This document shows, one piece after another, positions 1-10,939 of a stretch of DNA of 64,000 nucleotides. The stretch comes from Mikania micrantha. Taxonomy: Eukaryota > Streptophyta > Magnoliopsida > Asterales > Asteraceae. Location of the stretch: positions 39,511,510-39,575,509 of the forward strand of contig CM018681.1 of assembly GCA_009363875.1 (NCBI GenBank), read 5' to 3'. Position 1 is the stretch's first letter. The number at the start of each line of letters is the position of its first letter. The notes under the pieces are model-generated. The model saw only the letters and a list, made by a program, of their open reading frames with translations, was not told the DNA's origin and ran no database searches. The translations under genes were made by a program, and so were the position numbers.

Positions 1-117
1 ATCTGTATATATGTGTGTCGTGATATACCCATGCATGTGTAAAGATAGTAATATATATGTATATATTGTAGGGTTTAATTTTTATGCATGCATGTATATA
101 AAATCAAAATGTGTACA

Positions 118-120
118 ATT

Positions 121-154
<34 letters not shown>

Positions 155-196
155 CACGTATTATTATGGTTTGTGTATATATATATATATATATAT
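118..196. repeat. (TA)n microsatellites
   Basis: Two runs of alternating TA (about 120-153 and 174-196) separated by a short interruption. The rest of 1-555 is AT-rich with no coding signal I can support. Confidence 0.9.
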
Positions 197-555
197 GTAA
201 TGCAAAGAGTGATGTTTAATAAATGTTGTCATGCAATCATAATATGATCTTTATTAATTTTAGTGTGCACTAATATTTATATATAAATATACATGTGTAT
301 CCATGGTTTCACCTTTGTGTTATAAGGTAAAGTCTTATAATATCTTGAAAATGTTTTGCCCATTTGGATGTCTTAAACATTTGTAAGTATACAAATTTCT
401 TATAACCCTTGAATTATTAACATGAACAATTTACTACACATGCTTCAAATCTTTATGGCATATGAACTTAATTGTACTCAACTAATGACACTTTTCTCTA
501 CATAATGTTTCATATATGTGTATGCTAAAAGAAACTACATTGTAATTAGGGTTTT

Positions 556-1136
556 AATATAAACCTGATTCACGTGTTGTCACAAGAAAAGAGCCCTCAA
601 CAGCTGAGGATGCTTGTCCACAGCCCACTGCAAAAACAGATGCAGCAGTGGGCTCAAATGTGGACGAACAGCAGGCCAGAGATCATAGGAGTCAAGCTAC
701 TGCTCAGGAAAAACCCAGATTCAAAAAAAGAAAGAGCATAGCTAGAAAGAAAAGAAGAACTGCTTCCAACTCCTCTGAATCTGAGCCAGAAGCAGATCCC
801 TCAGGACCAGGACCAAAAGCCACTCCAGATGATCCAATGCTTAAAGATCAAGTAAGAAACCTCTATGAATTGATGCATCATCATACCTACATTCCTATAA
901 TAAAGTGGAGCTTCAATGCACTTCACAAGGAGTTCACTCTCTATCAGATGAATGGAGGAATAAAGGTTTTGGATTTGACAAAATTGATGGTGCTGGCTCA
1001 GCCCTTTATCTTTGACCTGGAAAGACTACCACTTGAAAATCCAGACAATGGATCAGATGGGAGAGTCGGTGTCAAGTGGGTAAAGGCAAGGGCTCAAGTC
1101 CTGGGGGGGGTGAAGTTTGTAAAGAGAATTCCATAG
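556..1136 (+). pseudogene. C-terminal end of Copia-E downstream ORF (ORF3-like)
   Basis: An open frame runs from just after a TAA at about 552 to a TAG at 1134-1136. The segment is polar, Lys/Arg- and Ser/Glu-rich at the start (a run of basic residues KKRK/RKKRR around 735-760), then changes to a more ordered segment with Trp, Phe and Leu. There is no initiator at the left border, so it is the 3' part of a longer frame or exon. Its place, between the AT-rich interior and the PPT/LTR, is that of the extra ORF downstream of pol in Sirevirus-like copia elements. No enzymatic motif is visible and the function is unknown. Confidence 0.5.
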
Positions 1137-1158
1137 GAAGTTTTTGTAGCATCAGCCT

Positions 1159-1168
1159 AAGGGGAGAC
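1159..1168 (+). other. polypurine tract of Copia-E
   Basis: AAGGGGAGAC lies directly before the TG of the LTR, where plus-strand priming occurs in LTR elements. Confidence 0.8.
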
Positions 1169-1244
1169 TGTAAAGACTAATAAAGGCTGATACTCACCAA
1201 ACTTCAATTTTGTCTAAGTATAAAGGTCTACAAAGACAAACAAC

Positions 1245-1475
1245 CTTCGAAAGGAAGGAGTTCCTTTTCGGAAGCAACCTTGCTTCCGAAGTGTAACTCA
1301 CTCCTGTTGAAGGTTGTACAAGACAAACACTTCGGAAGGCGAACACTTAAGAGTTAAAGCTTCAAAACTTATGAAGACATAAAGCTTCCGAATAACTAAA
1401 GGCTTCCAAAGACTAACAGCTTCCGAAGATTCTCTTCTGCACCAAAGACAAAGACAAAGACTTCCGAGGTTTATC
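1245..1475 (+). promoter_or_regulatory. CTTCGGAAG / CTTCCGAAG motif array in U3
   Basis: About nine exact or near copies of a TTCGGAAG/CTTCCGAA motif are spread over 230 bp. Several are full or nearly full inverted repeats. The TATA box lies about 350 bp downstream, so this is a plausible cis-regulatory part of U3. Confidence 0.6.
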
Positions 1476-1820
1476 CTCTGACAAAGACTGTAGCTGAGCA
1501 CTTTATAGTACAAAAGGTACTGACAACAGACATGCTGGTCTGAGAATAACAAGGATCAACATACCTAAAGTCAGATACAACACCTTACTTCTCCGCAGCT
1601 GCATTAATTGCAGAAGATCATCTGAAGCCTTGAAGATCAACAACATTAAATGCCTTTTGTATTTAGCTAGTCTTTGTAAAGTCAATGTCTATATTTGTAA
1701 TAATTGTAAGTAAGTGTCTTAGCCTGTTAAGACACTCCATATACTAAAATAAGCTTTACTTTATGTATTGTCTAGTATACCCCAACTTGTATTCCTACGT
1801 GTATACGGTTGTAGCCTTAG

Positions 1821-1829
1821 TTATATAAG
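1821..1829 (+). promoter_or_regulatory. TATA box of Copia-E LTR
   Basis: TTATATAAG in the last third of the LTR, with no competing TATA nearby; probable U3/R promoter. Confidence 0.6.
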
Positions 1830-3139
1830 CTCTCAATGTAAACCTATTTACGGGCTTGTGGGTGTTTTGTGCTTGTCCGTTCACAACACTTGTAAAAATT
1901 TAAGAGAAATATATCTTTGAGCTTGAAACTGTTCTTGTGTTCTTATTGTTATTCAAAGATTATTTGTTCACCATTGAGTGTTTGAGAGATCCTTTTAAAA
2001 GACATTCCGCATCTTTTAGATTGAAAGAGAGAAATACTTGTGAAGTGTTGTTTAGAATAAACAACCCGATCCAACAAACACTTACTTAAGGACTTATACT
2101 TATGAATTACATACAACATGAAATCAATACATGATCGTGAAAACAACCTCAAGTACAATCAAGAGCGCGTGCATTTCTTGTTTAAACTAAGTCAACCACT
2201 TCGAACACAATGTGAGTTCATACGCCCCTTTTTCTAATCTTAGCTGATTTTAAACTCTCGGGGCTGAGAAACATGCTTACTTTTTTTTATTTAAAAGTTT
2301 CAGCTTAACATATTATTTATACTTTGATAAGATAATATTGTATGACTTATTATCATTTATCATTGTATGCATGCTTGTATGATCATGATATGACAGGAAC
2401 AACTAGGTGAATATGATAATATAATTTCATAACTCATCAACACAATGGAATAACATAGTTGTACGATTACATCTTACAACACTTAGTTATTCTTACAAGT
2501 ACGAACATTGAGATAATCACAGATGAACATGATGACAAGAACAAAACACATGAATGACATGAAGATAACACATCTTCATAACATAATTAAACACCAGAGT
2601 TAACTAAGTGTAATGAGACAGGTGCTTATAACACTTAGCTTACAAGTCAACACATATTACAAGAGAACATGAAACAAGAATCGTCCACCACCTGAGTCGA
2701 CTAAGTGTAGTAAGACTAGTTCTTGCCACAACTTAGTGACAACATGGTGATTATATGGAACGACAAGGAATGATAATCATGATAATGTAACTTCATGATA
2801 ATAACATCATTCACACAATAATTGACATAATCTAATAAGACAAGATCTTATTTAACTTTGTTAACAACAACAAGAACATACAATATTGAGAACAAACAAT
2901 ATTGATGAACACGCAATACAATTGATTACTATTGAACTGTCTGCATTATATCATTTCAATCATGTGCCATGTACTTAAGTTTGATCACTGTAAGCCCCTT
3001 TATAATTCGCTGACCAGTTAATTTGACGTGACTAAACCGACGATAGCATAGTGGTACCATAGGTTTGACAAACCTCTAGCTTGTAGGGCTAGTATGTTGA
3101 TTGTATTGATTCATTGGCCGGTAACGTACGACCAGTGAT

Positions 3140-3235
3140 ATTAATCTGCAGTGAAATTGTAATTAATCTGCAGTGAAATTGTAATTAATCTGCAGTGAAA
3201 TTGTAATTAATCTGCAGTGAAATTGTAATTAATCC
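3140..3235 (+). repeat. 22-bp tandem repeat, four copies
   Basis: Four nearly identical copies of a 22-bp unit beginning TTAATCTGCAGTG. The sister 3' LTR has only one copy at about 48163-48184, so the expansion (or contraction) happened after insertion. Confidence 0.9.
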
Positions 3236-4050
3236 ATCGTTACCCGTTGATTAGTAGACTGAGGAATTTCTTTTCTCTCATGTCATTTTACTAGTAACCG
3301 TTTCGATGAGGCCTATGGTAATACGAGGTGGTAGAGGTAAATCAGATGCATTGTAATCTGATTACATGAGCATTGCAATGGATTCCTTTTATGCTCTATG
3401 CACTCCAAGTTGAGAACAAACGACAATAGGTTAACTAACACTCTTATTAATTTAAAGTGATTAACAGTTTACGCCACAAGTAATAGAATAATACAAGGAT
3501 CAGATTAAATTAATCTAATATCCTTAGTACATAAAAGGGTTATCAATACTTTGGTTTGATAACTAGACCCTATTATTATATTATTCCACACATGATTCTA
3601 CAGGTGATTAACAAACGAGATGAACAGGTGAAATGGAAATGGATATCGATAGTGGTATTGCAAGTAGTGTGGAGTTCTAGTAGTTATGTGGTGGGACGTT
3701 GGCTGGGGCTTGGTTCCCCTACATATGCCCTATATATAAGCATAACTACTAGGATGATATATTACTTGTGAATATAACTATGGAGAAGCCATTGGGTGAA
3801 CGGATGAAACAAACAATATATAAGTAACATGAATGACGTTGTGATTGTGCATGTGAACAAATCAAGGTTTTCAATTATTATACTTATGAACTCACCAACC
3901 TAGTGTTGACTTTGTTTAAATGCATATTTTCTCAGGTGACGAACAGGTTTAGTCACCAGGAATACAGGGACTTAGCTAGTGGACTTTAAGAAGGCCTAGC
4001 TACTTTTATGTTGCATACTTTTGGATGACAAAACCATGAATCATCTTTTG

Positions 4051-4075
4051 TATATCTTGTACAGATACAAGATAT
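4051..4075 (+). repeat. conserved LTR stem-loop
   Basis: Arms ATATCTTGTA and TACAAGATAT around a 4-nt loop. The same hairpin recurs in the other gypsy LTRs here (about 37471, 46077, 47212, 48999, and inverted at about 28757). It lies about 230 bp before the LTR end; a role in RNA folding or 3' end formation is conceivable. Confidence 0.7.
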
Positions 4076-4300
4076 GAACTCATTGATTCTTTTGATTAGA
4101 TTTACTTAGTTAAATTATGAGGAAACAATGCAATTTAACTTTGTAATTCTATTTCATTGTCATGTTAGCATTTCTCAATTATATATCATGTGCTATATAA
4201 ACAATCTGATCATTTCGATTATCACAACAATATCGCGCCCCGGGAACCTTCCGCCTGGCGGGAAAGTCGATCCAGCCCGCCGGCTCGGGGTGTGACAGAT

Positions 4301-4312
4301 TGGTATCAGAGC
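4301..4312 (+). other. primer binding site (initiator tRNA-Met) of Gypsy-D
   Basis: TGGTATCAGAGC, complementary to the 3' end of plant initiator tRNA-Met, three bases after the LTR end. Confidence 0.9.
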
Positions 4313-4470
4313 ATGGTTATATAGAAATATAGGTCGTCTTGTTTCAACAGTTTGGCCTAGATTCTAACCTAGGGACCCTCATGTAGAGAACACAGGACAC
4401 TAGATTTATTTGCATACGTTACATCAGTTGATCATAAACACTAACCGATGGTATTTCGGATAGGATTGAC

Positions 4471-5259
4471 ATGTCACAGGGACAACCACCATCACCAACC
4501 CATTCTCCTCCACCCGAGGTGGAACCAGCGACTGCTGCACTGGCAACCTTAATCACTGAACAGATAGTTGAGATCATTCCTGAGATCATCAACAGGATCA
4601 GGAGTAGCGAAGAGTATGCCAGAAGTTTTCCGCCTGTCACCACCAAGGGAAAAGAACCCGCGGAAGGTGACACTAGCAAGAAACACAAACATCGCCCTAC
4701 TAAAAAACGAAAGGGATCTGTGAACCACACTGAAGCCACCCCGATCAGTCAACTCATGCCGAACTTGCCTAAAAAGGGTAACAAAACTTATGGTGGGACT
4801 GCCCCTCTTTGTCAACTCTGTCAATATCATCACTATGACAGAAACCAGTGTCGTCAGTGCACCCGTTGTGGAAGGACAGGACACTGGGCTGCTTATTGCA
4901 AAACGTCAATGAAATCAAATCTTCGTCAATACACTGGTAAGCAACCCAAGTGTAACAAGTTTGGATTTCATCATGCTAGGAACAATCCATGAAGCCATTG
5001 TCTGAACTGTGGAAAGAAGGGACACTCGATTCGGAGGTGCCGAAGCCTTCCAACACAGAATTAGAATCAGAGAGCAAGTACATCTACTTCCTCTCAACAC
5101 AACCACCACTGCTACACCTGCGTAATACTTGGACATTTCGCAAGAGACTGCCCTAGGAGGAAGCCTCCAACAGCACCAACCACCACTAAGGAACTACTAG
5201 CTCTACCCGCACCAGATGTACGCACGGAGTCGGATGACTTTGAGGGTATGTCATTCTAA
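4471..5259 (+). pseudogene. Gypsy-D gag remnant with three zinc knuckles
   Basis: The frame opens at ATG 4471 and runs to a TAA at 5257-5259, with in-frame stops at 4990-4992 (TGA) and 5060-5062 (TAG). Visible parts: a Pro-rich N-terminus, a Lys/Arg-rich stretch, then three CX2CX4HX4C-type knuckles (CTRCGRTGHWAAYC, CLNCGKKGHSIRRC, CYTCVILGHFARDC). Compared with the gag of Gypsy-G, the central capsid-like domain of about 200 residues is missing, so this is an internal deletion as well as a nonsense-mutated copy. In the family, gag forms the virus-like particle and the knuckles bind RNA; this copy cannot be expected to do so. Confidence 0.85.
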
Positions 5260-5675
5260 CCTTGTGTAATTGAATTAGGTATAATGTTAAAATTTTATAT
5301 ATTATGTGTAGTTAGTAAAATAATTTAAAGTAACTATAGATTAATTAGGTGCCAAATAGAGGATGGAAGTTAGTATAATTATTACTTATGCTTGAATTGA
5401 GGACCATTACTCCAGAAGAGATAGATTCAGAGATCATAGTAGAAATTTTCTTAAACCAATCGAGATTAGGTTATTCTTAAATGACCCATGAGTACAAAGG
5501 AAAGTTATTGGTATAGTCTTTGGGATTTTGCCGGTAATCTTCCTTACACATGAGATAGAGTTTCATAACAACCATATGATTAGTATGATATCCACTCTGG
5601 ATATATAAAAAGATTACCACTTTACAAATAGTAAGGATATCACATTGAGTGGGTCTACTGTAAGGCCAATTATAG
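5260..5675 (+). other. AT-rich filler replacing protease and early RT
   Basis: About 415 bp of AT-rich sequence with no gag-pol similarity that I can see. It lies where Gypsy-G has protease and the first part of RT. RT homology resumes at about 5676 with an ELDKLTIK-like segment. It may be a deletion with filler, or a remnant too decayed to read. Confidence 0.6.
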
Positions 5676-6396
5676 AACTCGACAAACTCACCATCAAGAA
5701 ATCATTACCTGTTACCGAGGATTGATGACTTGTTTGATCAGTTACAAGGAGCTCAGTACTTCTCCAAGATAGACCTGCGTTTAGGATATCGCCAGCTTTG
5801 GAATTCAAGAGGAAGACAAACCGAAGACGACCTTTCGTACCCGATACGGTCGCTATGAATTCATGGTGATGCCCTTCGGATTGACGAACGCACCGGCAGT
5901 GTTCATGGATTTGATGAACCGAGTGTGCAAACCGTAATTCGATCAGTTTATTATCGTCTTTATTGAAGTTATACTGATTTATTCAAGGAACGAGAAGGAA
6001 CATGAACAACATCTCAGAACAGTCTTGGAACTCCTAAAGGAAGAACGACTCTATGCTAAACTCTCCAAGCACAAATTTTGGCTAAGGGAAGTTCAGTTTT
6101 TGGGTCACGTGATTAACAGTAGTAGTATTCACGTGGATCCTGCCAAGATTGAAGCAATCAAAAACTGGGATGTGCCTACAACACTGACCGAGATCAGATC
6201 ATTTTTGGGATTGGCGGGTTATTACAGGAGATTCATTTCGAACTTCTCTAAGATAGCCTTGCCTCTCACCAAACTCACACAGAAGAGTGAACCTCTTGTG
6301 TGGACACAGAAACAAGAAGTGGCATTCCAGACATCGAAACAAAGATTGTGCAATACTCCAATTCTAACACTCCAGAAGGCAATGATGACTTTGTAG
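5676..6396 (+). pseudogene. Gypsy-D reverse transcriptase remnant
   Basis: Similarity to the RT of Gypsy-G is clear in pieces: RIDDLFDQLQGAQYFSK, then a frameshift, then the MVMPFGLTNAP block, a stop, then the catalytic region. At about 5960-5985 the codons read FIEVILIYS where Gypsy-G has FIDDILIYS, so the two metal-binding aspartates are Glu and Val. The frame 6025-6396 holds the thumb/connection segment (FLGHVINS, RSFLGLAGYYRRF). RT of the chromovirus family copies element RNA; this copy is dead by frameshift, stop and active-site loss. A further frameshift at about 6360-6390 separates it from the RNase H frame. Confidence 0.9.
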
Positions 6397-7532
6397 TATA
6401 CTGTGATGCTTCCCATCAAGGACTCAGATGTGTTTTAATGCAACAAGACAAAGTCATTGCTTACGCCTCACGACAACTGAAGATACACGAGAAGAATTAC
6501 ACAACACATGATTTAGAATTGGGAGTTGTTGTTTTTTCTTTAAAGATTTGGAGACATTACCTGTATGGTACAAAATGCACAATCTTCACAGACCACAAGA
6601 GCTTACAGCACATATTTGATCTAAAAGAGCTTAACATGAGACAGAGACGTTGGGTTGAGCTCCTGAACGATTACGATTGTGTGATCAACTACCATCCGGG
6701 GAAAGCAAATGTTGTTGCAGATGCTTTGAGTCAGAAGGAAAGAGTCAAACCCTTGCGTGTTCGAGCAATGGGAATGACCGTGCAGACAAGCCTGAAAGAT
6801 CAAATCATACGAGCACAACAAGAAGCAACGAAAAGAGATAATTTGAAACAAGAGCTCGATTGTAGAGCCGAGAAACATTTTGTGACAAAACAAGATGGAG
6901 TTATCTATTATCAGGATCGTGTTTGGATCCCGGCAGTAGATGAACTTCAAACACTTATACTTGACAAGGCACACAAGACACGATACTATGTTCATCCTGG
7001 CGCTGATAAGATGTACCAAGATCTTAGGTCGTTTTATTGGTGGCTGGGAATAAAGAAAGATGTTGCCATTTATGTTGGCAAATGCATCACATGTGCTAAA
7101 GTCAAAGCTGAACTCCAGAAACCTTCGGGTTTATTGGAGCAACCAGAGATACCACAATGGAAGTGGGAACAAATAGCTATGGATTTTATTACCAAGCTAC
7201 CCCGAACTTCCAGCGGACACGATTCGATTTGGGTCATCATTAATCGATTGACCAAGTCCGCACACTTCTTGCCGATCAGAGAAACTTACAAAATGGAAAA
7301 GCTAGCAAGACTCTATGTTGATGAAATAGTAGTTCGGCACGGTGTGCCCTTGTCTATTATTTCAGACCCGGACAGTCGATTTACATCGCGGTTCTGGCAA
7401 TCACTGCAACAATCTTTAGGGACAAGTGTCAACTTGAGCACCGCTTACCATCCACAAACGGATGGACAAAGCGAGCGAACCATTCAAACCCTAGAGGATA
7501 TGTTGAGGACATGCATCCTAGACTTCGGTTGA
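6376..7532 (+). pseudogene. Gypsy-D RNase H and integrase (uninterrupted frame)
   Basis: An open frame covers RNase H (YCDASHQG, FTDHKSLQHIF, NVVADALS) and integrase. The integrase has the H-H-C-C zinc segment (HPGADKM...CITCAK) and the core D,D,E: MDFITKLP at about 7180, IISDPDSRF at about 7365 and TDGQSERTIQ at about 7465. It ends in a TGA at 7530-7532 where related elements continue (LDYGGNW in Gypsy-G). The start given is where homology begins; the first 25 codons of the longer frame (from 6300) are shifted RT-end sequence. This is the best-kept piece of the element but has no functional upstream part. Confidence 0.9.
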
Positions 7533-8188
7533 AGTTGAGATAAACATTTACCACTTATCGAGTTTTCCTACAACAATAGCTACCACAACAGCATTGGATG
7601 TGCTCCGTTTGAAGCAATATATGGTAGAAACTGTCGGTCTCCAATTTGTTGGACCGAAGTGGGGGACAACAGAATTATTGGGCCTGAACTTATTCAGGAG
7701 ACTACTGATAAGATTGCCCAGATACAACAGAGACTACAAGCAACACGTAGCCGCCAAAAGAGTTATGCAGACAAAAGGGGAAAGCTTTTGGAATTCGAGG
7801 TGGGTGATCGAGTTATGTTGAAAGTGTCCCCATGGAAAGGCGTAGTTCGTTTTGGGGCTAAAGGCAAACTAGCACCAAGGTATGTCGGACCGTTTGAGAT
7901 TACTCAACGCATAGGTCCTGTGGCATACAGACTCAAACTCCCTGAGGAACTCAGCAGAGTACATGACGTATTTCATGTATCAAACCTCAAGGGATGTCTC
8001 GCGGACGAATCATTGATCATACCATTGGAAGAGATACAAGTTGATGAACAGTTACATTTCATTGAAGAACCTGTAGAGATTATGGAACGTGAAGTCAAGA
8101 GACTGAAACGAAGCCGTATCCCTATTGTAAAGGTTCGATGGAACTCCAAGCATGGACCAGAACTTACCTGGGAGCGCGAGGACACATG
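7533..8188 (+). pseudogene. Gypsy-D integrase C-terminus with chromodomain
   Basis: After the stop at 7530, homology continues through frame changes, then a clean frame from about 7659 to a TGA at 8187-8189. It shows GDRVMLKVSPWKG, a GPY/F-like PRYVGPFEI, HDVFHVSNLK, and a C-terminal chromodomain-type segment (EIMEREVKRLKRSRIPIVKV, ELTWERED). Chromodomains of this gypsy group are thought to guide integration to marked chromatin. The last residues seen in Gypsy-G are lost after WERED. Confidence 0.85.
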
Positions 8189-8262
8189 AAGGCAAAGTAT
8201 CCCCACCTATTCAAGAATTAGAGCCCGACCTTGATGCTTAAATTTCGGGACAAAATTTCTTT

Positions 8263-8275
8263 AACAAGGGGAGAC
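8263..8275 (+). other. polypurine tract of Gypsy-D
   Basis: AACAAGGGGAGAC immediately before the 3' LTR; the same 13-mer precedes the Gypsy-G 3' LTR. Confidence 0.9.
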
Positions 8276-9059
8276 TGTGACATCCAGTACCAGATCGTCC
8301 GGCAAGTCCGTATGGTATGTGTACTTTCACTATTTACTATGTGTAAATACTTGTATGTGAACAGTGTTTGTATTAACAGAATTCAAAATACAAAAAAAAG
8401 TTGTACGTATTTATGTGTAAACTTAAATACTGTAAGTACAACGATCACGAAAAACAATAGTTGTTTGTAGTTTGGTGAAAACCTAAGTACAGTTAATACA
8501 ACGAATCAAGAGAAACAAGGATGTTCAAGTAAATAACAAGAACAAGTCGGTTGCGATCTGATATCCATAGATGATAGGAATCAGATTGCCGACAAATCAG
8601 TACGCAAACAATGTGAAAACAGAATGTTTAGTTGAGTCCGTTGGTGAGGAAACACAATTCAAACATAATTGTAGTGTTATTTCAAAATTACGAACTGCCA
8701 GTGTGGTTGCATGGGTGACGATTCACACAAACATATCTGTGAGTTTAACATTCTGAAATAATGACTGAAAAGTCGAAAACAAAAGTCGGAACGCAAAACC
8801 ATCGTCGTGTCCGTTCGGGTGACGATTCGAACGAATACGCGCGATGGTGACGCGTTCTGACGAAACGAAAACGAAACACGACACGATCGGTAATAATTTA
8901 AGAAAAATTTAATATTTCGTGTTTTACAATTTTGAAACTCATCTAAAAATTAATTAAAAGAAACTCTTTTAATTAAAACGCGTAAATAACACGTTACGTT
9001 CTGGAAACACAACGGAAACGAAAACCGAGCAACCGAAACAACCCCGAACACGCTCGGGG

Positions 9060-9067
9060 TATAAATA
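9060..9067 (+). promoter_or_regulatory. TATA box of Gypsy-D LTR
   Basis: TATAAATA in a GC-rich setting (CTCGGGGTATAAATACCC), followed by a C/T-rich leader with repeated TCTC, as in plant core promoters. It lies about 785 bp into the LTR, so the long remainder would be transcribed R/U5 leader. Confidence 0.75.
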
Positions 9068-9454
9068 CCCTAAAGGAGCCAAATTCCTTCATTTCTCTCC
9101 TTTCCTTCTCTCTCTAAAAACCCATTCCCGTCCACAAATCTCTCTTTAGAATCTTGAACTTCAAATCTTCATATTTTGATCATTTCTCAATGAAATTGAG
9201 TGGTTCTTGAACCCACACGAAGATATCGATCTCCTCTACAAGAAAAGTACAAAGAATTTGAAGATTTGGCCACTGGAAATTGAGGTAAAGAGCAAAAGAA
9301 ACCCACGAAAGTTGGGGTTTTCTAGATCTTGGATTGGCAAACACACCTTTAATCGACTAACCCTCTTTCTACCTTGCACCACACGTCCACGAGGAGTCCT
9401 ACGCGCATAATACTGCCATGGAAACCGATCTACAAATGGATAGGATTGATGGTG

Positions 9455-9788
9455 GTGGGCTGAACTGCTGCGGGTTCATGGGAGAGGCTGGTCTACCACC
9501 AAACCTAGCCGAACCTTTGATAGCAGCGAACCTATGATGAGCTAGGCAGGAAGCGAACCAACTTGACCCAGCCGAACCTAGCATGCCACACCATCATTGC
9601 CGAACCAGTTGCAGGGGCACCGAACCTCGGAGGAGACGAACCTGTGACCATCAGCCGAAGCTTTCACCTGCCGAACCATACATCACCAGCCGAACGTATT
9701 GCATGGACAAACCTCTGGTCACCCGAACCCTACTGGACGAACCTCCCTCCTCACGAACCTGGAAGCCACCGAACCTAGCCGAACCTAT
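9455..9788 (+). repeat. CGAACC motif array in Gypsy-D LTR
   Basis: Roughly 18 copies of (GC)CGAACC(T) at irregular 10-40 bp spacing, continuing after the solo-LTR insertion (32665-32700). It is downstream of the TATA box, in the presumptive transcribed leader. Equivalent arrays occur in F and G. Confidence 0.8.
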
Positions 9789-10018
9789 TGTCACACCCCG
9801 AGCCGGCGAGAACGGATCGTGTTTTCCCGTCAGGCGGAAGGTTCCCGGGGCGCGATATCATGAGTGATAATCTAATGATCAGATTGTATACATAGCACAT
9901 GATAAATAAATGAGAAATGCTAACACATCCATGATATAGAATTACAAGATTTAATTACAATGTGTCGTTCATAATTAAATCAAGTAAATCTACCAAAAAG
10001 AATCGATGTAACTGTATA

Positions 10019-10658
10019 TGTTAGTGCATTTTCTGTGTGAAATATGCATTTAATGTGTGAACCTGGCTTGTTGTATATGAAATCGTAGTTTGTTGTATAT
10101 GATTAGAAGATCAAGACACAAAGGGTTCGGCTAGAGTTTGGCTAGGTTCCTCCAGCAAACCTATTGGTTTGTCTGGCAAACTAAATGATCTAAGTAGGTT
10201 CGGCACTTACATATTCTAAGGTTCGGCTGTCACAAGGTCACGAACCTTATCAAAGGTTCGTGTAGATAGAGGTTCGTGAAAGGGTAAGTTAGACGAACCT
10301 TACCTAAGGTTCGTCTACATTGGAGGTTCGTGAATGTTTACAAGGGCCGAACCTTTGCATTTGGAAACCTATATATAGAGTAAAGGTGGTGGACTTGAAG
10401 ATCTAGAGCTCACAATTCACACACACAAAGTCAAATTCTCTCTCAAGCTCAAGATCAAGACTCTCTTCATCTTTGTTTCTTTTGATCGTTCAAGTGTTGT
10501 ATTTTCACGTTTATTGTTTGTAAACACTTGGATATCAATGAAGAATTCAGATTCATGATCTATTACATTGTCATTGTTGATTCAAATCTAGTTGTAAACG
10601 GATTCCGCACGTTTATGATCGAATCGTAGAATTTCGTGATCGATTTTTCAAATCTACA
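10019..10658 (+). repeat. Element H 5' LTR (640 bp)
   Basis: TGTTAGTGCA...AATCTACA. The first 130 bp are almost identical to the 3' LTR, but the rest is largely unalignable until a short block GGATTCCGCACG near the end. TATA-like CCTATATATAGAG at about 10368-10380 lies just downstream of a GGTTCG array. Confidence 0.85.
10125..10355 (+). promoter_or_regulatory. GGTTCG array in U3 of element H
   Basis: About twelve GGTTCG/CGAACC copies end 15-20 bp upstream of the TATA-like box. Some are in opposed pairs (for example CACGAACCTT...AAGGTTCGTG), so the RNA or single strand could pair locally. Confidence 0.7.
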
Positions 10659-10659
10659 G

Positions 10660-10671
10660 TCGTATCAGAGC
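10660..10671 (+). other. primer binding site of element H
   Basis: TCGTATCAGAGC, one mismatch from the initiator tRNA-Met complement TGGTATCAGAGC, one base after the LTR. Confidence 0.75.
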
Positions 10672-10939
10672 GTTAGGCTCGATTCTACGACTATTTGGAC
10701 ATCAATCTCAAGTAATTTGATCAGAAACTTCATCATCTTGAAGGTGTTCTTGAAGTTCTTCACGTTTTCATCAACAAAAAGCTAGATCTACGAAAAATTG
10801 TCAAGTTTTTGCAAGTTTTGATCCGATAGAAAGATGTGCCTCGAAAAAACGAAGATTTTGACTACTCATAGGCCTTCTAACTCCAAAAAATGAAGATTCT
10901 AGAGTCATTTTAGTGATTTGCATATCTGTTTGTGCGATC

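Larger units (their letters stand above)
1..2076 (+). mobile_element. Copia-E: 3' end of a Ty1/copia element (left part outside window)
   Basis: The window opens inside a copia-type element. It consists of an AT-rich internal stretch (1-555), the end of a downstream ORF (556-1136), a purine-rich priming tract (1159-1168) and a 3' LTR (1169-2076). The next base pairs (2077-2081, AACAC) begin gypsy LTR sequence that is uninterrupted at 33426 in the sister LTR of Gypsy-D, so Copia-E inserted in the 5' LTR of Gypsy-D. The 5' end and the other target-site copy lie outside the window. Copia assignment rests on LTR/PPT structure and the ORF3-like reading frame; no pol is visible. Confidence 0.75.
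1169..2076 (+). repeat. Copia-E 3' LTR (908 bp)
   Basis: Starts TGTAAAGACT after the PPT and ends GATCCAACA. The end is fixed by the point at which sequence shared with the Gypsy-D LTR resumes (2077). It contains a motif array at 1245-1475 and a TATA box at 1821-1829. Confidence 0.85.
2077..4297 (+). repeat. Gypsy-D 5' LTR, 3' half
   Basis: Collinear with 33426-33834 plus 47461-49249 of the 3' LTR, with scattered substitutions and small indels. The front half is beyond Copia-E and outside the window. It ends CTCGGGGTGTGACA just before the PBS. It contains a 22-bp tandem repeat, a CCCTATATATAAGCATA block at about 3727-3743 and a stem-loop at 4051-4075. The short reading frames in it are chance. 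Confidence 0.85.
8276..9788 (+). repeat. Gypsy-D 3' LTR, part 1 of 3
   Basis: Starts TGTGACATCC. It carries a TATA box at 9060-9067 and a CGAACC array from 9455 on. It is broken at 9788 by solo LTR F; CCTAT at 9784-9788 is the target duplication and repeats at 32654-32658. The remainder of this LTR is at 32659-33834 and 47461-49249. No gene is seen in it. Confidence 0.9.

Noticed and set aside
11..247. 78-codon open frame in TA-rich DNA
   Set aside because: Consists of Tyr/Ile/Cys repeats translated from TA microsatellite; no gene features.
1245..1475. CTTCGGAAG copies read as heat-shock elements
   Set aside because: HSE needs TTC and GAA separated by two bases in alternating units; here the spacing is one base (three in the Copia-I motif), so the rule is not met.
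3556..3771. 71-codon frame in Gypsy-D LTR
   Set aside because: Not kept in the sister LTR (48543-48771), where base changes alter it; no codon-level conservation.
4301..4330. tRNA gene near TGGTATCAGAGC
   Set aside because: Only the 12-base primer binding site is present, with no cloverleaf; same at 10660, 28026 and 37718.
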